From the NCBI RefSeq assembly GCF_022921075.1, contig NZ_CP095050.1:1674001-1738000 (forward strand): a stretch of 64,000 nucleotides of DNA. Reading direction: 5' to 3'. Below are positions 1-11,245 of this stretch, one piece after another. The stretch's first letter is position 1. Each line of letters starts with the position of its first letter. The notes beneath the pieces were generated by a model, which worked only from the letters and a program-made list of their open reading frames with translations, had not been told where the DNA came from and did not search any database. The DNA is from Hymenobacter sp. 5317J-9 (GTDB taxonomy: Bacteria > Bacteroidota > Bacteroidia > Cytophagales > Hymenobacteraceae). The translations under genes were made by a program, and so were the position numbers.

Positions 1-18
1 TTGCGGAAAATTGGGAAA

Positions 19-26
19 CAAAAGTA
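19..26 (-). promoter_or_regulatory. Possible -7 element for a leftward gene outside the window
   Basis: Read on the minus strand this is TACTTTTG, which fits the Bacteroidota -7 consensus TAnnTTTG. No matching -33 TTTG was found at the usual distance. It would serve a minus-strand gene beyond the left edge. The rest of bases 1-146 holds no gene that I can support. Confidence 0.2.
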
Positions 27-146
27 CGCAGCCCAACGCTAGCGGCCCATTGTCTGGCCTCACAGAAAAAGGCGAGGGCGCATGGCGCCCCCGCCCGGGC
101 GCTTATGGGCCGGTTATGAAATGATTACGACCCCATCGGGCGCGGC

Positions 147-1190
147 TCAACGCTTCACGCCCAGGCTATCGAGGCGGTGCTGGTAGCGGCGGGCGTTGAG
201 CTTGTGCTGGGCGTAGGTTTCGGCAAAGTCGGAAAAGCCGCTGCCGTCGGGGCGGGCGCAGAAAAACAGGTTTTTGTTGTGCGCCGGCTTCAGCACGGCA
301 TCGAGGGAACTGGGGCGCGGCGTGGTGATGGGGCCGGGCGGAAGGCCTTTGTGCCGGTACGTGTTGTAGGGCGAATCCACTTTCTTGTCCACGTTTAGCA
401 CGCGCTTGCGGGTGCCCAGGCCGTGCAGGGGCCAGAGCAGGGTGGGGTCGGCCTGTAGGGGCTGGCCGTTGCGGAGGCGGTTGAGGTACACGGCGGCGAT
501 GAGCGGCTTGTCGGTGGGCTGGGCGGTTTCGCGCTGCACAATGCTGGCCAGCACGCTCACCTGGGTGCGGGTCATCTTCAGGGAATCGGCCCGGGCCTGG
601 CGCTGGCTGGTCCAGAAGCGGCGGTAGCGGGCGGCCGTCGAATCCAGAAAGCCCTGCGCGCTGGTGTTCCACAGGTGCCGGTAGGTGCCCGGAATGAACA
701 TCGTGCGAATGGTGCAGGTGTCGAGGCCGTAGCGCCGCTGCAGGCCGGCGTTGTCGCCCAGCAGCAGCTCCAGCTTGAAGGAGTCGGCTTCGAGCTGGCG
801 CGTCACCTGGCGGGGCAGCTTGTCGAGGTAGTGAAAGGAATTGAGTTCGAAGCGCACCGTGTCCTGCTGGCCAGCCAGCAGCAGGCGCACCAGGTCGCCA
901 TTGCCCAGGCCGGGGTCGAGGCGGTAGCGGCCGGGCTTCACGTGGGGCGGGTAGTCGTGGTGCTCGGCCACCCAGCGAAAGGTGCCGGGCTCCAGCAGCA
1001 GCTCATGCTTTTGCAGCGAGTCCATCACCGCCTCAAACCCCGAGCCCGTGCGAATGAACAGGTACGCCGGCCCTTCGGCAAAGGCCCGCACGTTGGGCCG
1101 GTAAAACACCCGCCACGCCGCATAGCTGCCGGCCACTAGCACCAGCAGCAACGCCATTCCCGCAAGCAGCCATCCTTTTCCTCTCTGCAT
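147..1190 (-). CDS. mltG: Endolytic murein transglycosylase MltG (YceG-like)
   Basis: A 347-residue inner-membrane protein predicted to cleave nascent peptidoglycan strands in the periplasm and so set glycan length. One N-terminal membrane segment (about residues 7-27) is followed by the YceG/MltG domain. The catalytic-region motif ASIVQRETA places the active-site Glu at about residue 221, and the later block DSPYNTYRHKGLPPGPI is typical of the family. Length is normal. The ATG shares one base with the TGA of the upstream regulator gene, so the two are probably co-transcribed and translationally coupled. That pairing looks positional; nothing in the sequence suggests mltG is part of the regulator's pathway. 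Confidence 0.93.
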   Translation of the reverse strand: MQRGKGWLLAGMALLLVLVAGSYAAWRVFYRPNVRAFAEGPAYLFIRTGSGFEAVMDSLQKHELLLEPGTFRWVAEHHDYPPHVKPGRYRLDPGLGNGDLVRLLLAGQQDTVRFELNSFHYLDKLPRQVTRQLEADSFKLELLLGDNAGLQRRYGLDTCTIRTMFIPGTYRHLWNTSAQGFLDSTAARYRRFWTSQRQARADSLKMTRTQVSVLASIVQRETAQPTDKPLIAAVYLNRLRNGQPLQADPTLLWPLHGLGTRKRVLNVDKKVDSPYNTYRHKGLPPGPITTPRPSSLDAVLKPAHNKNLFFCARPDGSGFSDFAETYAQHKLNARRYQHRLDSLGVKR

Positions 1191-2695
1191 CAGTTATTTC
1201 CTTGTACCAGTGCCGTCACGGCCGCTTCAAACGCCGCGCGCTCGGCCTGGCGTTCAATTTCGACGGGCGCCGCGGCCCGACTTTCGCAGTCCGGGATGGG
1301 GCAGCGCTCGCAGGTTTCGTTCACGATGCGGAAGGGCAGGGCCGGGTCGGCCAGGAAGCGGACCTGGGCGCGCAGGTTGTCGTCGCAGCGCAGGCCCACG
1401 GTCACGCTTAGGGCGGGCTGGGTGGGCGTGCCGGCGCGGGCCAGCGTGAAGCACAGGTACTCGTCGTCGGTGCCGAAATAGCGCGAGCGTTGGGCGCCGG
1501 CCACGGTCACGGGGGCCTCGGCGGTGTCGGGCACGGGCAGGGTGCGGGCTTCCTCCATCAGCCGCAAACTCACCCAGCGGCGGCAGTAATGCTCGTTCAG
1601 CTCGTTACCGTGGGGGTTATGCAGCCGGGCCAGGTGCAGCTCCTTGGTCAGCTCGAAGGGCGAAGCGGCGTCGCGCTGGTCGAAGCGCAAAAAGAACAGG
1701 CTCTGCAAACTCAGGTGGCGCGGCAGCAGCGTGGTGAGGCGCTGCATGAACATCTCGGGGCTCACGTCGTACTGCGTTAGCAGGTTCAGCAGCAGGTCAG
1801 GGTTCCATTTTTTGGCTCCGAAAACCTTCTTCACGTCGCGCAGCAGGCTTTCCTCCTCCATCAGCAGCGCGCCGGCAAAGTAGGAAGCTTTGAAGTTGTT
1901 CAGTACTTCCTCGAAGGTGCGCACCTGCGTGCTGCTGCTCACGTAGGGCCGCTCGGTCAGCTTGAGGTAGTTGAAGGCCACTTCGCGGCCCAGCACAAAG
2001 GCCTGCTGGCCCCGGCTCAGGCCCGGCCGCATGAGCAGGCGCTTGGTTTTGGGCTGAAACACGCTTCGCAGCCGCGCCTGCGTGGCCACGGGGTGCTGGC
2101 CCAGCGTTTCGCGGTCGAGGGTGTAGCCGTATTCCTGGATGAGCACGCGTTCCAGCTGGCTAAGGTCGAAGGGCGCGGCAGTGGCCAGCTGGTGGCTGCC
2201 CACAAAGGCCCGCACGTCCTGCTCCAGGTCCTCAAAGTAGTTGTCGTGCATTTCCTGAAACGAGCGCAGCGCCGCCAGAAACAGGTGCTCCTGCCGCATC
2301 TCGTAGTTGCGCGCAATCTCGAAAATGGTGCTGATGAAGGCGTTCATCTTGGCCGGCGCGTTCGCAATCAGGTCGATGATGCGCGCCGGCTCCAGGCCGT
2401 ACATCTCCAAGGGAAATTCCTTAAGTATCTTGGAGTTGAGCAGCTCCGCAATGGGCTCCAGCCGGCGCGGCAGGGCCAGCGACGTGAGCTGGTCGTAGCG
2501 CACGCCCAGGGCCTGGCTCAAACTCAGAATCTTGTCGGCCTTGGGGTACTTTTTGCCTTTTTCAATCTCGTTGAGGTAGCTCACCGACACGTCGCAGATG
2601 CGCGCCAGCTCGCCCGGGCTCAGGCCGCGCTCCTGGCGCAGCTCGCGCAGCTTCAAGCCAAAAATGAGGCGGACGACCTGGCCGTGGTTGAGCAT
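1190..2695 (-). CDS. XRE-family regulator of the RamB/ScfR (short-chain fatty acyl) type
   Basis: A 501-residue cytoplasmic transcription factor. Residues about 10-70 form a Cro/C1 helix-turn-helix (LRELRQERGLSPGELARI, then SYLNEIEKGKKYPK). The middle resembles the IrrE/ImmA-type region of the family (around NYLKLTERPY and SYFAGALLM), and the C-terminal DUF2083-like part carries the cysteine cluster CERCPIPDC. Proteins of this architecture, such as actinobacterial RamB, control acetate, propionate and glyoxylate genes. Here the gene diverges from aceB/aceA across a 268-base spacer containing palindromes, so direct control of the glyoxylate shunt is the natural inference. The metabolite sensed cannot be read from the sequence. 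The ATG at 2695 directly precedes the conserved HTH. Confidence 0.85.
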   Translation of the reverse strand: MLNHGQVVRLIFGLKLRELRQERGLSPGELARICDVSVSYLNEIEKGKKYPKADKILSLSQALGVRYDQLTSLALPRRLEPIAELLNSKILKEFPLEMYGLEPARIIDLIANAPAKMNAFISTIFEIARNYEMRQEHLFLAALRSFQEMHDNYFEDLEQDVRAFVGSHQLATAAPFDLSQLERVLIQEYGYTLDRETLGQHPVATQARLRSVFQPKTKRLLMRPGLSRGQQAFVLGREVAFNYLKLTERPYVSSSTQVRTFEEVLNNFKASYFAGALLMEEESLLRDVKKVFGAKKWNPDLLLNLLTQYDVSPEMFMQRLTTLLPRHLSLQSLFFLRFDQRDAASPFELTKELHLARLHNPHGNELNEHYCRRWVSLRLMEEARTLPVPDTAEAPVTVAGAQRSRYFGTDDEYLCFTLARAGTPTQPALSVTVGLRCDDNLRAQVRFLADPALPFRIVNETCERCPIPDCESRAAAPVEIERQAERAAFEAAVTALVQGNN

Positions 2696-2805
2696 TTACT
2701 GATTTGCTGAGTGCTGAATATGCGGAAGCGCTGATTATCGGCGCCGTTTAAAAAGAGCTCATGAACGAGCACCAGGCCCATTTCAGTGCATAGCGCCGCT
2801 TAGTT

Positions 2806-2813
2806 CAAAGGTA
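2806..2813 (-). promoter_or_regulatory. -7 element for the XRE regulator-mltG unit
   Basis: On the minus strand this reads TACCTTTG, a full match to TAnnTTTG, about 110 bases upstream of the regulator ATG. No good -33 TTTG lies at 19 +/- 2 bases, so the call rests on the -7 box and position alone. Confidence 0.4.
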
Positions 2814-2840
2814 CGGAGCTCGGCAAATTTTATTCTTTCA

Positions 2841-2889
2841 GCGAAAATTCGCTAACAAATACAAATTCGCTTGCGTATGTTTGTGCAAG
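2841..2889. promoter_or_regulatory. Candidate operator palindromes between the regulator and aceB
   Basis: Two short inverted repeats are visible: GCGAA-AA-TTCGC at 2841-2852 and CTTGC-N10-GCAAG at 2870-2889. The second overlaps the putative aceB -7 box. A regulator binding here could control both divergent units. Binding is inferred from position; arms of five bases can occur by chance. Confidence 0.35.
2876..2883 (+). promoter_or_regulatory. -7 element for aceB
   Basis: TATGTTTG matches TAnnTTTG exactly and lies 80 bases upstream of the aceB ATG. The -33 TTTG is not evident, which would suit an activator- or repressor-dependent promoter. Confidence 0.4.
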
Positions 2890-2963
2890 TCGCCGGCCAG
2901 CGCTTGCCGCAGCCGTTGGGAATCAGCACCTGAGCCTATCCAGCCATCAACCCACCATCAGCT

Positions 2964-4589
<1,626 letters not shown>

Positions 4590-4595
4590 CAAGAT

Positions 4596-4706
4596 GTAGA
4601 GACGCAATATTTTGCGTCTCGTCGTCCGCGTCGCTCACAACTCGCTCCGGTGGCATCGTGCCACGCAAGTCGTTCAACGAGAAGACGCAACATGTTGCGT
4701 CTCTAC
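4596..4706. repeat. REP-like element, family A (copy 1)
   Basis: A 111-bp unit with a hairpin at each end. The left hairpin is GAGACGCAA-TATT-TTGCGTCTC; the right is AGACGCAA-CATG-TTGCGTCT. The outermost bases are GTAGAGACGC and GCGTCTCTAC, so the whole unit is also an inverted repeat. A GTTCAACGA motif lies just inside the right end. A second copy with the same ends and a different core is at 50160-50268. Confidence 0.8.
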
Positions 4707-4796
4707 CCCAATCGAATATTCTGAAAAAGCCGCTTTCTAAGCAGCATGGCACTGCTTTGCCCATTTCAAACCCATCATTTCACCACCTCAAGTCCT

Positions 4797-6080
<1,284 letters not shown>

Positions 6081-6116
6081 CCAGTTCTAGCCAGACGTCC
6101 GAATTGCTAAAACGAA

Positions 6117-6213
6117 GAACGTCATGCTGAGCTTGCCGAAGCATCTCTACTGTAGCACTAATTAATTTTAGTTGCGCGGTAGAGATGCTTCGACTCCGCT
6201 CAGCATGACGTTC
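6117..6213. repeat. REP-like element, family B (copy 1), between convergent genes
   Basis: A 97-bp imperfect palindrome. The left arm starts GAACGTCATGCTGAGC and ends CGAAGCATCTCTAC; the right arm is its reverse complement with a 4-5 base mismatch in the middle. It sits between the converging aceA and RNase D genes and could end transcription from both sides. The related copy at 47841-47931 also lies between convergent genes. Confidence 0.75.
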
Positions 6214-6231
6214 ATTTATGCTTGCCGCGCT

Positions 6232-7401
6232 CTACGCAAAGGGCGTTGCAATCTGCTCGTAGCTCTCGCCGTGGCGCTCGGCCGACTCGCGCAGCAACTG
6301 CTGTTGCCAGGGGCGCAGCGCGGCGTCGGCGCCCAGCTCGATGATGTCGGCAATGAGGCGGTTGCTGAGTACCATGTTGGCCATGGTGCTGCCGTGGTCG
6401 GTAGCCAAGTGCGCTTTGAGCGTGTTGAGCAGGGTTTCGCGGGCTTCGGCACGGGTGGCGGCGGGGCCATTGAGGCGACGGCGGAACGGAAACCTGCGCT
6501 GGTCGGCCGGCAGGGGCGCATCGGGCTCCAGGTCGGTGGTGCCGATGGCCAGCAGCTGCTCGGCGTAGGGAGGGCGCTTCAGCTCGGGGTGCAGGCCGTT
6601 GGCGGTGCGCAGCTGCAGGGGTGTCTCGATGGGCTTGCGCGTGAGCTCGGCCAGCTTATCGTTGCTGAGCACGTGGTAGGGCGGGCGGTCGAGCTGGCGG
6701 GCCACGGTGTCGCGCAGCAGGTACAACTCCCGGAAAATGGGCATTTCCTGGGGCGTAATCTTGTATTTGGCGGCGTTGCGCGACCACGGGCGCGGGTCGT
6801 CGCGGCCGTAGCGCACGGCTTCGAGGGCCAGGTTTTCCTGGGCGGCCCAGTCGGCGCGGCCAAGCTCTTCGAGGCGGGCGCTGAGGCGGTCGGTGAGCTC
6901 GAACAGGTAGAGCACGTCGTTGGCGGCGTACTCCTTTTGGGCTTCGCTGAGGGGGCGCTTCAGCCAGTTCGATTTCTGCTCGCCTTTGTCCACCTCAAAG
7001 CCCAGCTCGGCCTGAATGAGGCGGCCCAGCGAAATGTTGTTGTCTTCGGCAGCCAGCAGCGTGAACTGCACGCTGGTATCCACGATGTTGCGGCAGTTGA
7101 CGCTGAACAGCTCGTCGAGCAGCAGGATGTCGGACTTACAGGAGTGGAACACCTTGGCCACCGCTGGGTTGCGCAGCACGGCAAACAAGGGCTCAAGCCC
7201 GGCAGCCATGTCGGCCAGCGGCAGCGGGTCGATGAGATAAACTTGCTGACCATCAAATACCTGTATCAAGGCCAGATGACGACCGTAGCGGTGGCGCATG
7301 TCGTCAAACTCCAGGTCGATGCCAATGCGCGGCAGCGTGGCAAAATGGGCAGCCGCCTCGGCAATGGTTTCGGCGGTGGTGAGGTAATGAATGGTGGGCA
7401 T
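6232..7401 (-). CDS. rnd: Ribonuclease D (HRDC-domain 3'-5' exoribonuclease)
   Basis: A 389-residue DEDDy exonuclease for tRNA and stable-RNA 3' trimming. Motif Exo I is IDLEF near residue 28, Exo II includes VFHSCKSDILLL, and Exo III is YAANDVLYL with its Tyr and Asp. The C-terminal half matches an HRDC-type region. The start was placed at ATG 7401 (MPTIHYLTT); an in-frame extension of 47 residues to 7542 is rich in Arg/Ala/Pro and overlaps the neighbouring terminator, so it is unlikely to be translated. It converges with aceA. Confidence 0.92.
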   Translation of the reverse strand: MPTIHYLTTAETIAEAAAHFATLPRIGIDLEFDDMRHRYGRHLALIQVFDGQQVYLIDPLPLADMAAGLEPLFAVLRNPAVAKVFHSCKSDILLLDELFSVNCRNIVDTSVQFTLLAAEDNNISLGRLIQAELGFEVDKGEQKSNWLKRPLSEAQKEYAANDVLYLFELTDRLSARLEELGRADWAAQENLALEAVRYGRDDPRPWSRNAAKYKITPQEMPIFRELYLLRDTVARQLDRPPYHVLSNDKLAELTRKPIETPLQLRTANGLHPELKRPPYAEQLLAIGTTDLEPDAPLPADQRRFPFRRRLNGPAATRAEARETLLNTLKAHLATDHGSTMANMVLSNRLIADIIELGADAALRPWQQQLLRESAERHGESYEQIATPFA

Positions 7402-7540
7402 TGAAACGAAGGACAAGTCAGAAGGGCCACCCCGCGGCGCAGGTCTGGCCCGGTAAAGGTAGGCACGCGCGGCAGGCCGCGATAAACCACGGGCAAAAGC
7501 GGCAGTTGCCGACAGCCCGTTCCGGCAAGGATGCATACGC

Positions 7541-7571
7541 AAAAAGGCCGCAGCGGTGGCTGCGGCCTTTT
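7541..7571 (-). terminator. Terminator after the SPFH gene
   Basis: A 12-bp perfect stem (AAAAGGCCGCAG / CTGCGGCCTTTT) around a six-base loop. On the minus strand it is followed by a T-run, as expected for an intrinsic terminator downstream of the gene at 7592-8503. Confidence 0.75.
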
Positions 7572-7591
7572 GCCGGCAACATGTGCAGGCC

Positions 7592-8503
7592 TTATTTGTC
7601 GCCTAGCAGCAGTTGCGGCGCATTACCACGGCCACCGCCCATGATGATAACCTTGGCGTTGGGCGAAGTGGCAATGGCCTGGTTGGCCTTGATGGTTTCG
7701 TACTGTAGCAGCTTGTCGCTGAGCTCGGTGTTCACAATGCGCTGGTAGTCGGCAATGCCCTGGGCCTCCACGCGCTTGCGTTCAGCTTCTTGCTTTTCCT
7801 TTTGCAGCACAAACTGCATTTTCTGGGCGTCCTGCTCGGCTGAAATCTTGCTCTCGATGCTGGCCTTCACCGACTGCGGCAGCTGGATGTTGCGGATGAG
7901 CAATTGGTCGAGCTGCAAGCCATTGTTCCGGAAATCCTTTTCGATGGCGGCCAGAATACGAGCCTGAAACTCCTCGCGGCGCGTGGAGTACAGCGACACG
8001 GCGTCGTAGTACACGGCATTGTCGCGAATGCGAGTGCGCGAAATGGCCCGCACAATTTTCTCCTGGTAGTCCTCGCCAATGGTGGAGAGGATGCGCGGCG
8101 CCTGCGCAGGCACCACGTGGTAGAGCACCGTGAGGTCGATGACGACTTCGAGTCCGTCGGCCGACAGCACCCGGATGGCGTCGTCGCCGCTTTGCTGGCC
8201 CTCGCTGTGCTGCGCCGACATGGTATAGTTCTGGGTGCGGGTGTCGAAGCGGGTCACGTCCACCAGCGGGTTCACCACATGCAGGCCGGGTTGCAGCACG
8301 CGCTTCTGCACCTGCCCAAACAGCGTTTGCACGCCCACCTGGCCCACGCCCACTTGCACCACTGTGCTCAGCGAAATGCCCAGCAGCAGAAAAGCAATGC
8401 CCAAAAACACAAGGCCGCCCCGCAGCCGCTCCATCCGTTCGGAAAAGCGGGCGGCGTTCAGGCCCAGCACAAGGAGGATGAAGCCAAAAATGGTGAGTGC
8501 CAT
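7592..8503 (-). CDS. SPFH/Band 7 (prohibitin-like) membrane protein
   Basis: A 303-residue protein with two hydrophobic segments at the N-terminus (about 1-17 and 29-50), then a prohibitin/SPFH domain (from about VQVGVGQVGVQT through LPQSVKASIESK) and a Glu/Gln/Lys-rich coiled-coil C-terminal region. Such proteins oligomerise on membranes and often partner with proteases; the exact role here is unknown. The C-terminal tail is Gly/Asn-rich. It is followed by its own terminator and preceded by an unrelated acidic protein gene. Confidence 0.88.
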   Translation of the reverse strand: MALTIFGFILLVLGLNAARFSERMERLRGGLVFLGIAFLLLGISLSTVVQVGVGQVGVQTLFGQVQKRVLQPGLHVVNPLVDVTRFDTRTQNYTMSAQHSEGQQSGDDAIRVLSADGLEVVIDLTVLYHVVPAQAPRILSTIGEDYQEKIVRAISRTRIRDNAVYYDAVSLYSTRREEFQARILAAIEKDFRNNGLQLDQLLIRNIQLPQSVKASIESKISAEQDAQKMQFVLQKEKQEAERKRVEAQGIADYQRIVNTELSDKLLQYETIKANQAIATSPNAKVIIMGGGRGNAPQLLLGDK

Positions 8504-8569
8504 GGAGCAGTTGCAGAATTAAGGGTTGAAAAGTGTAGGAAGGTTGGAAGGAGCGGGCTACAGGCGCCG

Positions 8570-9040
8570 CTAGTCTTCGTCGTCTTCGTCGGTAGAGAAA
8601 TCGAGGGTGCGGGCCAATTCTACACCCTCGTGGGCCACTTCTTCCAGCAGTTCGGGCGCGTCAGCGTCGAGGGTGCGGCCGAAAAGGTTAAGCAACTCCT
8701 CGCCCTCGTCGTTCACGTACAGATTGTCGTAGAGGCGGTCAAAAAGCTTGGCCTCGCGGCCCACGATGCGGTCAATGTCCTCGGGCGAGCGGGCCTCCGA
8801 CAGCGCCCGGTGCAGCACGTCGAGCACCTGGCGGCTGGCGTCGTGGTCGCCCAGTTCGCTCACCAGCTTCAGCAGCGCCATGGCCAGGCCCAGGCGCACC
8901 TGCTCGAAGCGGAAGGGGCGCTGGGACGGGGGCGCCGTGCGCAGTTGGTCGTAGGCCTGCAGCGCGGTGGGGGTGAGGTAGTACTTCACGTCGTTGGGCG
9001 CGGTGAAGGCCAGGTGGAGCAGTTGTTCGTAGAGCGACAT
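8570..9040 (-). CDS. Uncharacterised acidic, probably helical protein
   Basis: I do not recognise the family. From the ATG at 9040 (MSLYEQLLHLAF) it is 156 residues, without signal peptide or membrane segment, predicted mainly alpha-helical, and ends in an acidic tail (DFSTDEDDED). The tail suggests a soluble cytoplasmic protein. An upstream in-frame start at 9118 adds 26 residues of weak quality and was not used. It lies 66 bases upstream of the SPFH gene on the same strand, so they may be co-transcribed. Confidence 0.7.
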   Translation of the reverse strand: MSLYEQLLHLAFTAPNDVKYYLTPTALQAYDQLRTAPPSQRPFRFEQVRLGLAMALLKLVSELGDHDASRQVLDVLHRALSEARSPEDIDRIVGREAKLFDRLYDNLYVNDEGEELLNLFGRTLDADAPELLEEVAHEGVELARTLDFSTDEDDED

Positions 9041-9181
9041 AAGCAAATGGCGGAATGGCCGCAACATGGGCGGTTTTGGTGCGTAGGCTAAAAGCCGAAA
9101 GGTACGCGGCAGCGCCATGCCAATGGCTGAATCGCCACACCGTGCCTTTCATTACACCTCCATCACTATTCTGCTTTCGCA

Positions 9182-9415
9182 ATGACTCACAAAACGAAAT
9201 GGCTGCTGTTTGCGCCCTTGGGGCTCGTCACCATCGGCGCGGGTGCCTGCCTGGTGCAATGGGCCGGCAATCTCAAGGAAAAGCGCGCCCCGGCCCGGCA
9301 GTGGGTGCCGGCCGGCACGGCCGCCTTAGTGGTGCTCAACGCCGGCGTCAGCCTCTTCGGCCAGGGCGTGGTGGAACGGGTGCTGCATGACGTGCGCGAA
9401 CGGCCCACGCGCTAA
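9182..9415 (+). CDS. Small membrane protein with two predicted helices
   Basis: A 77-residue hypothetical protein with hydrophobic stretches at about 8-27 and 42-60 joined by a charged loop (KEKRAPARQW). No known domain was recognised. It diverges from the gene ending at 8570 and is followed by a strong hairpin terminator, which supports it being a real one-gene unit. Confidence 0.6.
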   Translation: MTHKTKWLLFAPLGLVTIGAGACLVQWAGNLKEKRAPARQWVPAGTAALVVLNAGVSLFGQGVVERVLHDVRERPTR

Positions 9416-9460
9416 GGGTGGCGCTCCAGCGCCGCTGTCCTGGACCCCCGCAAGGCATAA

Positions 9461-9490
9461 AAAAACCCTGACCTAGGCAGGTCAGGGTTT
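9461..9490. terminator. Bidirectional intrinsic terminator
   Basis: Perfect stem CCCTGACCT / AGGTCAGGG with a four-base AGGC loop, flanked by A-run and T-run on the two sides. It separates the plus-strand gene at 9182-9415 from the minus-strand gene at 9529-9837. Confidence 0.8.
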
Positions 9491-9528
9491 TCGCGGAAAT
9501 ACGGAAAGGGATAGCGAGTTGTCCGAAA

Positions 9529-9837
9529 CTACTCGGTCTTGTCTTCGAGCTTGGCCGAGCCTTCTTTGGCTTTGCTGCTCACTTTGTTGGCGCCGTGCTT
9601 CACCGCATGGCCGGTTTTCTTAGCGCCCGATTTGATGGCGTGGCCGGTTTTGTGGGCCACGTTGCCAGCGGCGTCCTTCGTGTTGTCGAGGGCCTGGCCC
9701 ACGTTGGTTTTGCCGGTTTTGGTCACCACTTTGGTGGTGCCATTGTCACGAACTTTTACTTCGGTCGAGGGAGTGGTTTGCGCGTAGCTGGCGGTGGCGA
9801 AGGCGCAAAGGGCGAGCAACAAGGTTACTTTTTTCAT
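9529..9837 (-). CDS. Exported small basic LEA-like protein
   Basis: A 102-residue protein. A signal peptide is clear (MKKVTLLLALCAFATASYAQ, cleavage after AQ). The mature part is rich in Lys, Ala, Gly and Thr, with repeated KTGHA(I/V)K-like units around residues 63-85 and no hydrophobic core. This resembles late-embryogenesis-abundant or CsbD-like hydrophilic proteins linked to stress tolerance, but the match is compositional only. Location should be periplasmic. It is flanked by the terminator at 9461-9490. Confidence 0.65.
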   Translation of the reverse strand: MKKVTLLLALCAFATASYAQTTPSTEVKVRDNGTTKVVTKTGKTNVGQALDNTKDAAGNVAHKTGHAIKSGAKKTGHAVKHGANKVSSKAKEGSAKLEDKTE

Positions 9838-9952
9838 GGTCAGTCAGAAGGGAGATTAAGGGTAAGTCCGGCCTTTTACGGTCCGTGTTTTCAAAGGTTC
9901 TGACAAGGACCGGGCCGCAAATAAAAAGGCTGACCCAGCCGCTCGTAAGCAC

Positions 9953-11194
9953 CTACGGCAAAAGCAAAGAGCTGTCGCCATAGCTCAAAAACCGGTACCC
10001 ATTGGCCAGCGCGTGCTCATATACCGCGCGCCAGCCCGGCCCCAGCAGCGCCGCCACCAGCAGCAGCAGCGTGCTTTCGGGCTGATGGAAATTCGTAATC
10101 AGTCCGTCAATCACCCGAAACCGGTAGCCCGGCGCAATGAGCAGCTGCGTGCGGGCCTCCAGCGTCTCGGTGCCCGCCGCTTCGAGGCGCTGCAGCAGGG
10201 CGGCCAGGGCCTGCTCGGTGCTGATGCCGGCCGCCGCATCGGCCAGCTCGTAGGGTTGCCATTGCGTGACCAGCAGCTCGCTGCCGGCGGCCGCCGGCGC
10301 CACCAGCAGGCCCACGCCCAGCCAATACAGCGTTTCCAGGGTGCGCAGGCTGGTGGTGCCCACCGCCACCACGGGCCGCGGCCGGTGCGCCAGCAGCTGC
10401 CGCAGCAGCGCCGTCGTCACCAGAATGGGCTCGGTGTGCATGGGGTGGCCGGCCATCCGGTCGGCTTTCACCGGCTGAAATGTGCCGGCGCCCACGTGCA
10501 GCGTCACGTGGCCGGTTTCAAAGCCGCGCTCGGCCAGCTCAGCCAGCAATTCGGGTGTGAAATGCAGGCCGGCGGTGGGGGCCGCCACGGCGCCCTCGGC
10601 GGCGGCGTACACGGTTTGGTAGCGCACGGCGTCGGTGGCCGTGTCGGGCCGGTCGATGTAGGGCGGCAGGGGCAGGTGGCCAGCCGCGCGCAGTACTTCG
10701 GCAAAGGGCAGCTCCGTAGGTGTCCAGTTGAAATCGATGAGGGCGGTGCCGGCTTCCTGCTCGCGGCGCACGGCCGTTAGCGTAGCCGCCTCGCCATCGG
10801 AGGCGGTAAATTCCAGTTCCACAGGGCCTTCTTTCCAGCGGCGGCCGTTGCCCACCAGGCAGCGCCAGGTGCACGCGCCGGTTTGCTGCAGGGCCAGCTC
10901 CAGGCTGCGGTGCGGCGCCACGGGCTCCAGGCAAAACAGTTCTACCTGCCCGCCCGTGGGCCGGCGGGCCAGCAGCCGCGCCCGCACCACGCGGGTGTCG
11001 TTAAAAACGAGCAGGGCGCCGGGCGGCAGCTCGCCCGGCAGGTCGCGGAAGTTTTTGTCGGCCAGCTGCCCGTGGCGGCTCACCAGCAGGCGGCTGGCAG
11101 CGCGGTCGGGGAGGGGCTCGGGCGCAATGCGTTCGGCGGGCAGTGCGTAGGTGAAGTCGTGGATGGCAAGCTGGCGCGGGTCGGGAGCAGTCAT
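9953..11194 (-). CDS. queA: S-adenosylmethionine:tRNA ribosyltransferase-isomerase (QueA)
   Basis: Transfers and isomerises the ribosyl part of SAM onto preQ1 in tRNA to form epoxyqueuosine, the penultimate step of queuosine synthesis. From ATG 11194 (MTAPDPRQLAIHDF) the protein has 413 residues. Family blocks seen are LPPYIDRP, VAAPTAGLHFTPEL and HVGAGTFQPV. It is longer than the E. coli enzyme, in part because of an internal extension near residues 290-350. A possible TAnnTTTG-like box with one mismatch lies only 8-15 bases upstream of the ATG, so the transcript may be almost leaderless. No other queuosine gene is adjacent. Confidence 0.92.
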   Translation of the reverse strand: MTAPDPRQLAIHDFTYALPAERIAPEPLPDRAASRLLVSRHGQLADKNFRDLPGELPPGALLVFNDTRVVRARLLARRPTGGQVELFCLEPVAPHRSLELALQQTGACTWRCLVGNGRRWKEGPVELEFTASDGEAATLTAVRREQEAGTALIDFNWTPTELPFAEVLRAAGHLPLPPYIDRPDTATDAVRYQTVYAAAEGAVAAPTAGLHFTPELLAELAERGFETGHVTLHVGAGTFQPVKADRMAGHPMHTEPILVTTALLRQLLAHRPRPVVAVGTTSLRTLETLYWLGVGLLVAPAAAGSELLVTQWQPYELADAAAGISTEQALAALLQRLEAAGTETLEARTQLLIAPGYRFRVIDGLITNFHQPESTLLLLVAALLGPGWRAVYEHALANGYRFLSYGDSSLLLP

Positions 11195-11245
11195 AGGCCC
11201 GCAAAGGTCGGAATGCGAGAAGAAGTTAAGCGCAGGGGTAAAAAA

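Noticed and set aside
9461..9490. Considered as a mobile repeat because of the perfect palindrome
   Set aside because: Short stem with A/T-runs on both sides between gene ends is fully explained as an intrinsic terminator.
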